Shown here: positions 52,197 to 60,989 of the stretch, piece after piece | How the letters are laid out: each line of letters starts with the position of its first letter | How positions within the stretch are numbered: position 1 is the stretch's first letter | Assembly: GCF_021228795.1 (NCBI RefSeq) | Contig: NZ_CP089309.1 | Coordinates: 4,027,501-4,091,500, forward strand | DNA from: Thiocapsa bogorovii | Lineage (GTDB): Bacteria > Pseudomonadota > Gammaproteobacteria > Chromatiales > Chromatiaceae | Length of the DNA stretch: 64,000 nucleotides | Direction of reading: 5' to 3' | Program-made: the position numbers and the translations under genes | Notes under the pieces: model-generated | The model's database searches: none | Told to the model about the DNA's origin: nothing | Seen by the model: only the letters and a program-made list of their open reading frames with translations

Positions 52197-52832
52197 ATGG
52201 ATCCGGTTGTCGTGATTGACTTCGAGACCACCGGTCTCTCTCCGGGCATGGGTGATCGTGCGACCGAGATCGCGGCCGTCTTGATCCGCGACGGGCGCAT
52301 CGCCGATCACTACCAGAGCCTGATGAATGCCGGTGTGCGCATCCCGTCCTTTATCGAGCACCTCACCGGGATCAGCAACGCCATGGTGCGCGAGGCACCG
52401 CCGGCCGGCCAGGTCATGGCCGAGGTCGCGGACTTCGTCGGCGACTATCCCCTGGTCGCCCACAACGCCTCGTTCGACCGCAAATTCTGGGATGCCGAGC
52501 TGGCGCGCATCGGGCGCAGGACCCCGCAGGCCTTCGCCTGCTCGATGTTGGTCTCCCGTCGCGTCTTGCCCCAAGCACCCAATCACAAGCTCGGTACCCT
52601 GGTCGAATACGCCCGGTTACCGGTCACCGGCCGCTATCACCGGGCACAGGCCGATGCCGAGATCGCCGCGCATCTGACGCTCTATCTGGAGTGGGCCTTG
52701 ATGGATCGGTTCGGACTCACGGAGGTTAAGCACGACCTGCTCGGGCGGATTCAGCGGACGGCGAAGACGCAGCTTGAAAGCTGCATTGCGCGTTACGGCG
52801 GAGCCGGCGCGTCGGCAGCGGCAAGCGGATGA
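52197..52832 (+). CDS. DEDDh 3'-5' exonuclease (DNA polymerase III epsilon-like)
   Basis: A 211-residue single-domain nuclease. ExoI is V-I-D-F-E-T-T-G-L-S-P, ExoII H-N-A-S-F-D-R-K-F-W, and ExoIII Y-H-R-A-Q-A-D-A-E, giving the D-E-D-H-D set. It lacks the polymerase-binding tail of DnaQ, so a repair or RNase T-like role is as likely as proofreading. It ends 22 bp before hsdR, with a plausible ribosome-binding site (GAGGA) at its own start. Confidence 0.87.
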   Translation: MDPVVVIDFETTGLSPGMGDRATEIAAVLIRDGRIADHYQSLMNAGVRIPSFIEHLTGISNAMVREAPPAGQVMAEVADFVGDYPLVAHNASFDRKFWDAELARIGRRTPQAFACSMLVSRRVLPQAPNHKLGTLVEYARLPVTGRYHRAQADAEIAAHLTLYLEWALMDRFGLTEVKHDLLGRIQRTAKTQLESCIARYGGAGASAAASG

Positions 52833-52854
52833 GCGTTGCGACAGGGGTGTCTTG

Positions 52855-55800
52855 ATGCCGACAGAGTGCGTATCACGGAACTTCGGATATCTGCGGGCCT
52901 ACGGGCAACAGCTTGATCGCCTCGGCGCCCTGGCGGAGCGCTATTTCGCCGATGATCCCTCAACCTGCCTGATCAAGCTCCGCCAGTTCGGCGAGGAATT
53001 GGCCCGCCAAGTGGCCGCGCGGAGCGGTCTTCTCGCGACCCCGGAGGAGCTGCAATCGGACCTGTTGCGTCGTCTCAAGTTCGAGCGGGCGGTACCTCCC
53101 GAGGTCCTCGACCTGTTTCACCAGGTCCGGATTATCGGCAACCGCGCGGCCCACGATGGATACGGCGACCACCGGGATGCCCTGACGACGCTCAAGATCG
53201 CCCGGCAACTGGCGATCTGGTTTCACCGGACCTTCGGAAAGGATGCCGGTTTCAAGCCCGGCCCGTTCGCGCCGCCCAGCGCACCGCAGGCTGCTTCGGA
53301 AGCCCTCATGGAGGAGCTGGAGCAGCTGCGCGCCGAACGGGCTCAACTGCTCGGCGAGGCCGAGAAGGCGCGGGAAGCGGTCGAGGCGGCGAGGGTCGCT
53401 TATGAAACCACCGAGGCCCGCGCCCGCCGGATCGACGAGGAACGAGAGCTGTGGGCCGCGATTGCGCAGGACGCGGAGGACCAGAAGAACGCGGCGCTGG
53501 CCGACCTGCTTGCCCTCCAGGCGGCCGCCGCCCAAGCCACGCCGCAGCAGAAGACTCGCCGACAGCAACAGGCCGAGCAAGCCGCCAAAGGGATCGATCT
53601 GGACGAGGCCGCGACGCGCGCCATCATCGACGAGCAACTGCGCATCCGAGGCTGGGAAGCCGATTCCAAGATCCTGCGTTACAGCCAGGGCGCGCGTCCG
53701 GCCAAGGGCAGGGCGATGGCGATTGCCGAATGGCCGACCGGGAGCGGTCCGGCCGACTACGCGCTCTTCTATGGCTTACCCTGTCTCGGCACGGTGGAGG
53801 CGAAGCGCGAACGCAAGAACGTCTCCGCCGCCGTCGATCAGTCCGAGCGCTACGCACGCGACATCATCCTCAAGGACGGCGAGGCGGAGGCGAGCGGGGG
53901 TCCCTGGGACGCCTACCGGGTCCCCTTCGTCTTCGCGACCAACGGACGTCCCTATCTCAAGCAGATCGAGACCGAGAGCGGCATCTGGTTTCGCGATACC
54001 CGCAAGGCCACCCATCACCGCCGCGCCCTGAACGACTGGCCGACGCCCGACGGGCTCAAGGCCCGGTTGGAGATCGACATCGAGGCCGCCCAAGCGGCCC
54101 TCAAGACCCAGCCAATGGTGTTCGGTTTCCCCTTGCGGCCCTATCAGCAGCAGGCGATCGAGGCGGTCGAGCGGAGCATTGCCGAAGGCTTGCGATCCCT
54201 CCTGGTCGCCATGGCCACCGGTACGGGCAAGACCAAGCTCGCCATCGCCCTGCTTTTTCGCCTGCTCAATGCCAAGCGCTTTCGCCGCGTCTGCTTCGTG
54301 GTGGATCGCAGCGCCCTGGGACAGCAGACCGGCGGTGAGTTCTCATCCACCAAGGTGGTCGGGATCAAGACCTTCGCCGACATCTTCGATCTCAAGGGCC
54401 TGGACGTCGCCGGTCCAGAGCCTGAGACCAAGGTCCACATCTGCACCATTCAGGGCCTCGTACGCCGGGTGCTCTACAACGCCGATCCTGCTGATGTCCC
54501 GCCCATCGATCAGTACGATCTGATCGTCATCGACGAGTGCCACCGGGGCTATCTCCTCGACCGCGAGCTCTCCGACGGCGAGCTCAGCTTCCGCAGCGAG
54601 GCGGACTACATCTCCAAATACCGCCGGGTCCTGGAGCACTTCGACGCGGTCAAGATCGGCCTGACCGCGACGCCCGCCCTGCATACGGTGCAGATCTTCG
54701 GCGATCCGGTCTACACCTACTCCTACCGCGAGGCGGTCGTCGACGGCTACCTGATCGACCACGAGCCGCCGATCCAGATCACCACGGCCCTCTCGCAGGC
54801 CGGGATCCATTTCGGCAAGGGCGAGCGGATCGAGCTCCTCGATACCAAGACCGGCAAGATCGACCTGTCCCATGTCCCGGACCAGATCGACTTCGAGGTC
54901 GAGGCCTTCAACAAGCAGGTCGTGACGGTCAACTTCAACAGGGTCGTAGCCGAGGAGCTGACCAAGCACATCGATCCGGACCTGCCCGGCAAGACCCTGG
55001 TCTTTGCCGCAACCGATGCCCATGCCGACATCGTCGTCGCTCAGCTCAAGAAGGCGTTCAAGGCGCGCTACGGCGAGATCGAGGACGCCGCCATCCGCAA
55101 GATCACCGGCAGCGTCGATCAGGTCAGCGGCCTGATCCGCTCCTATCGCAACGATGACCTGCCGAAGATCGCCGTCACCGTCGATCTGCTGACCACCGGG
55201 ATCGATGTCCCCAAGATCACGAACATCGTCTTTCTGCGCCGCGTCAACAGCCGCATCCTCTACGAGCAGATGCTAGGCCGGGCGACCCGGCGTTGCGACG
55301 AGATCGGCAAGGAGACCTTCCGCATCTTCGACGCCGTCGATCTCTATCCGCATCTCCAGAACCTGACCGACATGCGCCCGGTCGTGGTCAATCCCTCGAT
55401 CGGCCTGGAGCAGCTCTTCGAGGAGCTCGCCAAGGTCGAGACGGACGCGCACCGCGAAGAGATCCGCGACCAAATCCTGGTCAAGCTGCGTCGCCGTCTC
55501 GGCAAGCTCTCCGGCGAGGCCCGCGAGCAGTACGAGGCGAATGCCGGTGAAACGCCCGAGGCGACGCTGAAGCGCTTGGCGGAGCAGCCGCTCGATACGA
55601 GCGTCGTCTGGATCGCTTCAAGGCCCGGTCTTGGCCGTATCCTCGACTGGGAACCGGAGGCGTATGCGCCGCGCCGAATCCCGATCTCGTCTCACGATGA
55701 TCGGATTGCCGAGGTCGTGCGCGGCTACGGGTCCGCCGACAAACCCGAGGATTTTCTCGACGGCTTCACCAGCTACGTCCGCAACAACGTCAACAAGATC

Positions 55801-56247
55801 GCCGCCCTGACCGTCGTCGTGCAGCGCCCGCGCGAGCTGACCCGCGCCCAGCTTCGCGAGCTGCGCCTTGCGCTCGACAAGCTGGGTTATTCCGATGCCA
55901 ACCTGCGCCGGGCGTGGCAGGATGCCAGGAACGAAGAGATCGCCGCCTCGATCATCGGATTCGTCCGTCAGGCCGCCCTCGGAGACGCGCTGATCCCCTT
56001 CGAGGAACGGGTCCGCGCCGCCATGCAGCGCATCCTCGCCAAACACCCCTGGAGCGATCCGCAGCGCAAATGGCTCAAGCGCATCGCCGAGCAGATCGAG
56101 CGCGAGATCGTAGTAGACCGCTCGGCGCTCGACCGTGAGCCCTTCCAGGCGCATGGCGGCTTCAGCCGTCTCAACAAGGTGTTTGATGGCCAGCTCGAAG
56201 CCGTTCTGGGCGAGCTGAACGAGGCGCTTTGGGACGAGGCAGGATGA
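52855..56247 (+). CDS. hsdR: Type I restriction endonuclease subunit HsdR (EcoEI-like)
   Basis: A 1130-residue motor-nuclease subunit. An N-terminal DUF4145-like helical domain and a coiled coil (about 150-240) lead to a PD-(D/E)xK nuclease (A-D-Y-A-L-F...G-T-V-E-A-K, about 300-318). The helicase has Walker A M-A-T-G-T-G-K-T (about 452), D-E-C-H-R-G-Y (about 560), L-T-A-T-P-A and motif VI Q-M-L-G-R-A-T-R-R. The EcoEI-type C-terminal domain follows. The gene looks intact although its partner hsdM and hsdS are broken. The start at 52855 is where homology begins. It overlaps the antitoxin-like gene by 4 bp. Confidence 0.93.
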   Translation: MPTECVSRNFGYLRAYGQQLDRLGALAERYFADDPSTCLIKLRQFGEELARQVAARSGLLATPEELQSDLLRRLKFERAVPPEVLDLFHQVRIIGNRAAHDGYGDHRDALTTLKIARQLAIWFHRTFGKDAGFKPGPFAPPSAPQAASEALMEELEQLRAERAQLLGEAEKAREAVEAARVAYETTEARARRIDEERELWAAIAQDAEDQKNAALADLLALQAAAAQATPQQKTRRQQQAEQAAKGIDLDEAATRAIIDEQLRIRGWEADSKILRYSQGARPAKGRAMAIAEWPTGSGPADYALFYGLPCLGTVEAKRERKNVSAAVDQSERYARDIILKDGEAEASGGPWDAYRVPFVFATNGRPYLKQIETESGIWFRDTRKATHHRRALNDWPTPDGLKARLEIDIEAAQAALKTQPMVFGFPLRPYQQQAIEAVERSIAEGLRSLLVAMATGTGKTKLAIALLFRLLNAKRFRRVCFVVDRSALGQQTGGEFSSTKVVGIKTFADIFDLKGLDVAGPEPETKVHICTIQGLVRRVLYNADPADVPPIDQYDLIVIDECHRGYLLDRELSDGELSFRSEADYISKYRRVLEHFDAVKIGLTATPALHTVQIFGDPVYTYSYREAVVDGYLIDHEPPIQITTALSQAGIHFGKGERIELLDTKTGKIDLSHVPDQIDFEVEAFNKQVVTVNFNRVVAEELTKHIDPDLPGKTLVFAATDAHADIVVAQLKKAFKARYGEIEDAAIRKITGSVDQVSGLIRSYRNDDLPKIAVTVDLLTTGIDVPKITNIVFLRRVNSRILYEQMLGRATRRCDEIGKETFRIFDAVDLYPHLQNLTDMRPVVVNPSIGLEQLFEELAKVETDAHREEIRDQILVKLRRRLGKLSGEAREQYEANAGETPEATLKRLAEQPLDTSVVWIASRPGLGRILDWEPEAYAPRRIPISSHDDRIAEVVRGYGSADKPEDFLDGFTSYVRNNVNKIAALTVVVQRPRELTRAQLRELRLALDKLGYSDANLRRAWQDARNEEIAASIIGFVRQAALGDALIPFEERVRAAMQRILAKHPWSDPQRKWLKRIAEQIEREIVVDRSALDREPFQAHGGFSRLNKVFDGQLEAVLGELNEALWDEAG

Positions 56248-56525
56248 GCAGACTTGATTCCGAGGAAAAAGAAATTCTGGAGGCATTTGAGTCCGGAAAT
56301 CTCAAAAGGGCAAAAAGTGCCGTTGACGAGATGAAGGCTCATCAAGCCATTGCGGACGCCACGTGCAGGAAGGACGCACGTCTCAGCATTCGCCTTTCCT
56401 CCAAGGATCTTCGTGCGTTACAGGCTCGGGCGTTGCGGTAAGGAATCCCATGCCAAACGCTGGTATCCAGCGTACTGCACAAGTTCGTCGATGGCCGATT
56501 GGTCGACAAATCGGCGAACAAGTAA
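56244..56525 (+). pseudogene. CopG-type antitoxin with in-frame nonsense codon
   Basis: Reading from ATG 56244 gives M-S-R-L-D-S-E-E-K-E-I-L, and then R-L-S-I-R-L-S-S-K-D-L-R-A-L-Q-A-R-A-L-R before TAA at 56439-56441. Without leaving the frame, the next codons continue G-I-P-C-Q-T-L-V-S-S-V-L-H-K-F-V-D-G-R-L-V-D-K, the normal end of this CopG/RHH antitoxin family, to a TAA at 56523. One base change (GAA or GAG to TAA/TAG type) would explain the loss. The ATG overlaps the hsdR stop. No toxin gene is adjacent. Confidence 0.8.
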
Positions 56526-56535
56526 AATGCAGTGA

Positions 56536-56610
56536 GTAGGTTGGGCAAAGCCCGCACGATGCGCTTGCAGAAGAACTGTGACGGTGGACGGGCGTGCCCA
56601 ACCGGCCTAC
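56536..56610. repeat. Inverted repeat, family B variant
   Basis: GTAGGTTGGGCAAAGCCCG (56536-56554) pairs imperfectly with CGGGCGTGCCCAACCGGCCTAC (56589-56610). The layout and GTAGG.TGG start resemble family B, but the core words differ (GGGC instead of GGAC). It lies in the 312-bp gap between the broken antitoxin and the Uma2 gene; nothing else is evident there apart from the promoter. Confidence 0.7.
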
Positions 56611-56837
56611 CTCCGAGCTTCGTCTTGAAAAATCGAGAAAACCGGAGCAGCGCCGACGCTTCGTTGTGCCTCGCACGGCTCGGCAAACCCACGCCCTGGA
56701 TGACCGCTTATCACCCCGACCGAGCGCATGGCGAGCCGCACCCGAGGCGCCGCGCCTGCGGGTACGCCGACTTCATCCCGCCCCCGGCGTCGCTATAATC
56801 GACGCGGAACCATCCGCCGCACCCATTGGAGGCCATG

Positions 56838-57416
56838 ATGTCTGTTGCACCTCAACCGCGTCTCTCGTTCGAGGACTGGCTCGCCATGGAGCGCGTTGCC
56901 GCGGACCAACGCAGTGAGTACGTCGGCGGTGAGGTCTTCGGGATGGCCGGCGGCACCGAAGAGCACAACCTGATCGTGCTCAATGTCGGCGCCGAGCTGC
57001 GCAACCAGCTTAAAGACAAACCCTGCCGCGTTTACCCAAGCGACATGAAGGTCCGCATCGCCTCGGATGACGTCGCCGCCTACCCGGACGTAATGGTCAT
57101 CTGCGGCGAGCGCCAGTTCTACGACGACCGGCGCGATGTCGTCACCAATCCGACCCTGATCGTCGAGGTCCTGTCCGACTCCTCCGAGGCCTATGATCGC
57201 GGCGACAAGTTCCGGCACTACCGCAACCTGCCGAGCCTGCAGGCCTACCTGCTGTTGTCGCAATACCGCATCCAGGCCGAGCTGTTCCTGCGCCAGCCGG
57301 ACGGGACTTGGAGCCTAAGCAGCTATCAAGACCCGTCGGAATCCATCCCCCTGCGCGTCGTCGACGCGGAGCTGTCGCTGGCCGAGGTCTACGACAAGGT
57401 TGAGCTCTCGAGATAG
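56838..57416 (+). CDS. Uma2-family (DUF820) PD-(D/E)xK protein
   Basis: A 192-residue protein with the Uma2 layout: L-S-F-E-D-W-L-A-M-E, R-S-E-Y-V-G-G-E-V-F, N-L-I-V-L-N-V-G, A-A-Y-P-D-V-M-V-I and P-T-L-I-V-E-V-L-S-D-S-S-E, which form the restriction-enzyme-like nuclease fold. Function is unknown; the family is expanded in cyanobacteria and some defence loci. A GGAGG site lies 5 bp before the ATG at 56838. It is inserted between hsdR and hsdM. Confidence 0.9.
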   Translation: MSVAPQPRLSFEDWLAMERVAADQRSEYVGGEVFGMAGGTEEHNLIVLNVGAELRNQLKDKPCRVYPSDMKVRIASDDVAAYPDVMVICGERQFYDDRRDVVTNPTLIVEVLSDSSEAYDRGDKFRHYRNLPSLQAYLLLSQYRIQAELFLRQPDGTWSLSSYQDPSESIPLRVVDAELSLAEVYDKVELSR

Positions 57417-58775
57417 CCTCGCGAACCGTGCATTTGGCCCCGAACCCCGAACCCCGGACCAGGGAATTCCACCGCAACCGCTTCAATGAACCCGATGACC
57501 GACAATCGAACCCGCGACATCGTCGCCAAGCTCTGGAACCTCTGCCACATCCTGCGCGACGACGGGGTGACCTACAACGAATACGTCACGGAGCTGACCT
57601 TCCTGCTCTTCCTCAAGATGATGCAGGAGACCGGGCATGAAGACCGCATCCCGAACGGATACGGCTGGGAGGCATTGTCGAAGCGGGAGGGTCTCGACCA
57701 GCTCGAATACTACCGCCGCCTCCTGCTGGATCTGGGCGACACCAAGAAGACGCAGGACCCCACCATTCTCGCGATCTTCGCCGACGCGGGCACCAAGCTG
57801 CGCAAGCCCGCGAACCTCAAGTCCCTGACCATGGCCATCGACAAGTTGGACTGGTTCTCGGCGCGCGAGGAGGGCCTCGGTAACCTCTACGAGGGTCTGC
57901 TCGAGAAGAACGCCGCCGAGAAGAAATCCGGTGCAGGGCAGTATTTCACGCCGCGCCCGCTGATCGACTGCATCGTCCGTCTGACGAAGCCGCAGCCCGG
58001 CGAGGTGATCCAGGACCCGGCGGCAGGGACGGCGGGCTTCATCGTCGCCGCCGACCACGACATCAAGGTGCGCACCGACGATCTGTTCGAGCTGACCGAG
58101 AACCAGGCGTTCTTTCAGCGCCATCTCGCCTACCGAGGGGCCGAGCTGGTTCCGGACGCACATCGGCTTTGCCTGATGAACCTGATGCTGCACGGCATCG
58201 AGAGCAGCGTCGCCTGCGCCGACACCCTCTCGCCCGACGGCGAGGCCCTCGGCAAGGCGGATCTCATCATGACCAATCCGCCCTTCGGCACCAAGAAGGG
58301 CGGGGGCAGGCCGAACCGCTCCGATTTCTCGATCACGAACGACACCTCGAACAAGCAGCTCGCCTTTGTCGAGCACATCGTCCGTGCGTTGAAACCCGGC
58401 GGACGCGCCGCCGTCGTCGTGCCCGACAACGTCCTGTTCGAGGACAACACCGGACGACGCTTGAGGACCTGGCTCATGGAGTTGTGCGACCTGCATACCG
58501 TCCTGCGCCTGCCGACCGGCATCTTCTACGCGCAAGGCGTGAAGACCAATGTGCTCTTCTTCACGCGCGGGAAGAACGACAAGGCCAACACCAACGCCGT
58601 CTGGGTTTACGACCTGCGGGCCAATATGCCCGCGTTCGGGAAGACACGACCGCTCACCGTGGCCGATTTCGCGGAGTTCGAGGCCGCGTTCGGCGATGAT
58701 CCTTACGGCAAGGCGGAGCGGACCGATCAGGGCGAGACCGGGCGGTTTCGCTGTTTCACGCGTGAGCAGATCAAG

Positions 58776-60509
58776 CCCGGATGTTTCATAAACCGACACA
58801 GCCGACACTGGCCTCGCGGATTTGCGCGGCGCTGGGCGTCACCGAGGGCGATGACCGGGACGCCGCGGGGGTTGAATGGTGGAAATACCGAGCGGCAACG
58901 GGCTTGATCAACGGGGCACGAGTAGTTTTGTCGCCGCGCAGGCGTACGATGCCCTGCCCGAGGTGGGCATAGTCGTCGTGCGCGTGCTGAAATCCCCGTG
59001 CGGGGATGTATGTGCGTCTAGGCGGGCGCCGCCCGGGCTGCGCGTTGAAGAGCCTCTCGGTGACCTGCTGCAACAGCGTCTTGACCGGACAGCTCGAGGG
59101 CAGGTGCAGGCGCACGCGGTCTTTGTACTGCACCACGCGCACGGCGAGCTTGAACAGTTTGATGATCACGGTGGCAGGCTGGGCGTTGGCCAGTTCCGTG
59201 CCGACGAGGACCTCGGTGCGCAGCGTTTGGTGCAAGACGTAAGCGGCGCAGGAGAAGAACAAGCGCATCTGATTGGCCAAGAAGGTGCTGTCGGAAGTGC
59301 GATCGCTGGCCAGATCGTTCTTGATCATTTTGATGAAGTTCTCGTCCTGGCCGCGCGCGCAGTACAGATCGCGGTAGACGCACTCGGGACTGGGCAAGTC
59401 CAAGGAGGTGACGACGAAGCGGAGGTTGTCGCCGCGCGCCGTCACCTCGGCTTTGAGGATGGTCCGACACGCGCCGGGCCAGGAACCGGCACGGTAGTCA
59501 ACCTCGTGGTAGGTGCGGGTCCGCTCGGGTACGTCGGCGTCGGCGCGCCGGGCGTTCTCGATGCGCAGCGCATGGAGCTTGCGGGCGTCGGCCAAGAACG
59601 GCTCGGCCCGTGGCGTGAGAGCCCGGTTACCCGCCAGGCCGAAGATGAAATCCGTCAACGGATCGGCCATCGCCAAGGCCATCAACTCGGGGTTGGAGAA
59701 GTGTCCGTCGCCGCGCAGGATGATGCGTGTGCGTGGCCACGCGGCCCGCAGCCGCTTGAGCACGCGCTTGAGGATCATCGCGTTCTCGGCGCCGGTGGGG
59801 CGCTTGCCGGGACGCAGCACCGCGGTGATGAACTTCCCCGAGAGGCCCTCGAAGAGAAACAGCGGCAAGTAGCAATGGTTGCCGTAGTGATGATTGTAGA
59901 ACGCGAACTCCTGCTGGCCATGGGTGGCGTCTTCGGAGTGGTCCATATCGAGCACGATCACCTGCGGCGCCTTCGGGTAGCTGGCGATGAAGGCCTCGAC
60001 GAAGGCCTGCGCCATGCGGTAGAGGTCGCGCGCGCCGACCCCATTCTCCAAACGCGAGAAGGTCGGCCCGCTGGCCAGGTCCGTCGTCGCATCCAGCGGC
60101 TTGCGCTCCAGCCCCAGCTTGAACAGCGCATCACGGCGCAGCGCATTGGCGTCGTTGCCGTCTTCGTAAGCACAGGCGATCTGGTAGACCCGTTGCGCGA
60201 TCAGCTCACGCATCGGATGGGTGGTGTAGGACGGATGGCGCCAATCATCGATCGCTGCGCTCAACCGCTCGGTCAGGCCGATCTGCCGATCAACCCCGCG
60301 CAGAATCATGGGGCCAAAGTCAGACGACATGGCGCCGCCGTCGAAGTCGCCGCGGACCGTGAAACCGGCGACCGGGGGAAAACGCAGCTGTTCCGGGGTA
60401 GACTCGGGCATGGGCGACCTCGTTTAGCTTCTTCCGAAGCGTTCTTGGCGGAACAGCCATTTTATCAATGGGTTGAACGAGAGTCGCCCTTTTTTATGAA
60501 ATATTCGGG
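58776..60509 (-). mobile_element. IS1380-family insertion sequence
   Basis: 1734 bp. The left end CCCGGATGTTTCATAAA (58776-58792) and right end, read inward on the minus strand, CCCGAATATTTCATAAA (60493-60509) match at 15 of 17 positions. A 4-bp direct repeat CAAG flanks it (58772-58775 and 60510-60513). One transposase gene fills it on the minus strand. The intact ends and duplication suggest recent insertion into hsdM. Confidence 0.95.
58786..60411 (-). CDS. IS1380-family transposase
   Basis: A 541-residue DDE-type transposase. Family blocks include D-G-G-A-M-S-S-D-F-G, Y-Q-I-A-C-A-Y-E-D-G-N-D-A, V-I-V-L-D-M-D-H-S-E-D (catalytic Asp), R-G-D-G-H-F (second Asp) and R-G-Q-D-E-N-F-I-K-M-I-K-N-D with the late Glu. 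The stop codon lies within the left inverted repeat. It appears intact. Confidence 0.93.
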   Translation of the reverse strand: MPESTPEQLRFPPVAGFTVRGDFDGGAMSSDFGPMILRGVDRQIGLTERLSAAIDDWRHPSYTTHPMRELIAQRVYQIACAYEDGNDANALRRDALFKLGLERKPLDATTDLASGPTFSRLENGVGARDLYRMAQAFVEAFIASYPKAPQVIVLDMDHSEDATHGQQEFAFYNHHYGNHCYLPLFLFEGLSGKFITAVLRPGKRPTGAENAMILKRVLKRLRAAWPRTRIILRGDGHFSNPELMALAMADPLTDFIFGLAGNRALTPRAEPFLADARKLHALRIENARRADADVPERTRTYHEVDYRAGSWPGACRTILKAEVTARGDNLRFVVTSLDLPSPECVYRDLYCARGQDENFIKMIKNDLASDRTSDSTFLANQMRLFFSCAAYVLHQTLRTEVLVGTELANAQPATVIIKLFKLAVRVVQYKDRVRLHLPSSCPVKTLLQQVTERLFNAQPGRRPPRRTYIPARGFQHAHDDYAHLGQGIVRLRGDKTTRAPLIKPVAARYFHHSTPAASRSSPSVTPSAAQIREASVGCVGL

Positions 60510-60695
60510 CAAGGAACGAAACGATAACCTCGATATCGCCTGGTTGCGCGACGAGAGCGAGGACATCGAGGAGCGGTTGAGCGATCCCGACGACATCGCT
60601 GCTGCCATCATCGTGCATTTGCGCGCGGCGCTCGAGGAGATCGAGGGGTTGACGGAGGAGGCCGAGGCGGTGGCTTTGGTGCCGGAGGAGGCTGC

Positions 60696-60899
60696 GTGAG
60701 GGAGCTTTCCAGGGGGTGGATAACGGCACGTCTAGGTGATCTTGGTATCTGGTCAAGCGGCGGAACTCCGTCTCGGAAGACTGCCGATTATTTCGGTGGC
60801 GATATTCCCTGGGTTAAGACGGGTGATCTAAGCGACTCTTTTGTCGAGGAAAATCGAAGAGACTATTACTGCAAGTGGATTGAAAAACAGCTCCGCTAA
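60696..60899 (+). pseudogene. hsdS: Truncated type I specificity subunit HsdS
   Basis: A 67-codon remnant starting at GTG 60696, overlapping the hsdM stop. The sequence W-I-T-A-R-L-G-D-L-G-I-W-S-S-G-G-T-P-S-R and Y-F-G-G-D-I-P-W-V-K-T-G-D-L is the start of the first target-recognition domain. It stops at 60897-60899. The rest of the subunit (normally about 400 residues) is absent from the following DNA. The short GC-rich stretch 60900-60989 may be the scar of the deletion. Confidence 0.88.
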
Positions 60900-60989
60900 G
60901 TTGTTTCGGGGGGCGTCGCTGGACGCTCCAGGGGGTTCCCCAGCCAACTAGCGCAAAGACGGTGAAAGCATCTTTGTACGAGTGCATTC

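Larger units (their letters stand above)
57486..60699 (+). pseudogene. hsdM: Type I DNA methyltransferase HsdM, interrupted by an insertion sequence
   Basis: The N-terminal part (57486-58775) has L-W-N-L-C-H-I-L-R-D-D-G, motif I D-P-A-A-G-T-A-G-F and motif IV T-N-P-P-F-G, an N6-adenine methyltransferase. At 58776 an IS1380-type element begins. After it (60514-60699), the frame resumes as E-R-N-D-N-L-D-I-A-W-L-R-D-E, the expected HsdM C-terminus. Removing the element and one copy of the CAAG duplication restores ...R-E-Q-I-K-E-R-N-D-N-L... exactly. As it stands the product is truncated and fused to about 45 residues read into the element. It overlaps the hsdS remnant (GTGA). Confidence 0.95.

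Noticed and set aside
58876-60699. 607-codon plus-strand open frame spanning the IS element
   Set aside because: It runs antisense to the transposase and then joins the displaced hsdM C-terminus. Only the last about 60 codons are real coding sequence.
60900-60989. GC-rich hairpin stretch after hsdS as an intron end or integron attachment site
   Set aside because: It contains short stems (GCGTC/GACGC, GGGG/CCCC) but no intron boundary consensus or attC core; a deletion scar is the simpler reading.
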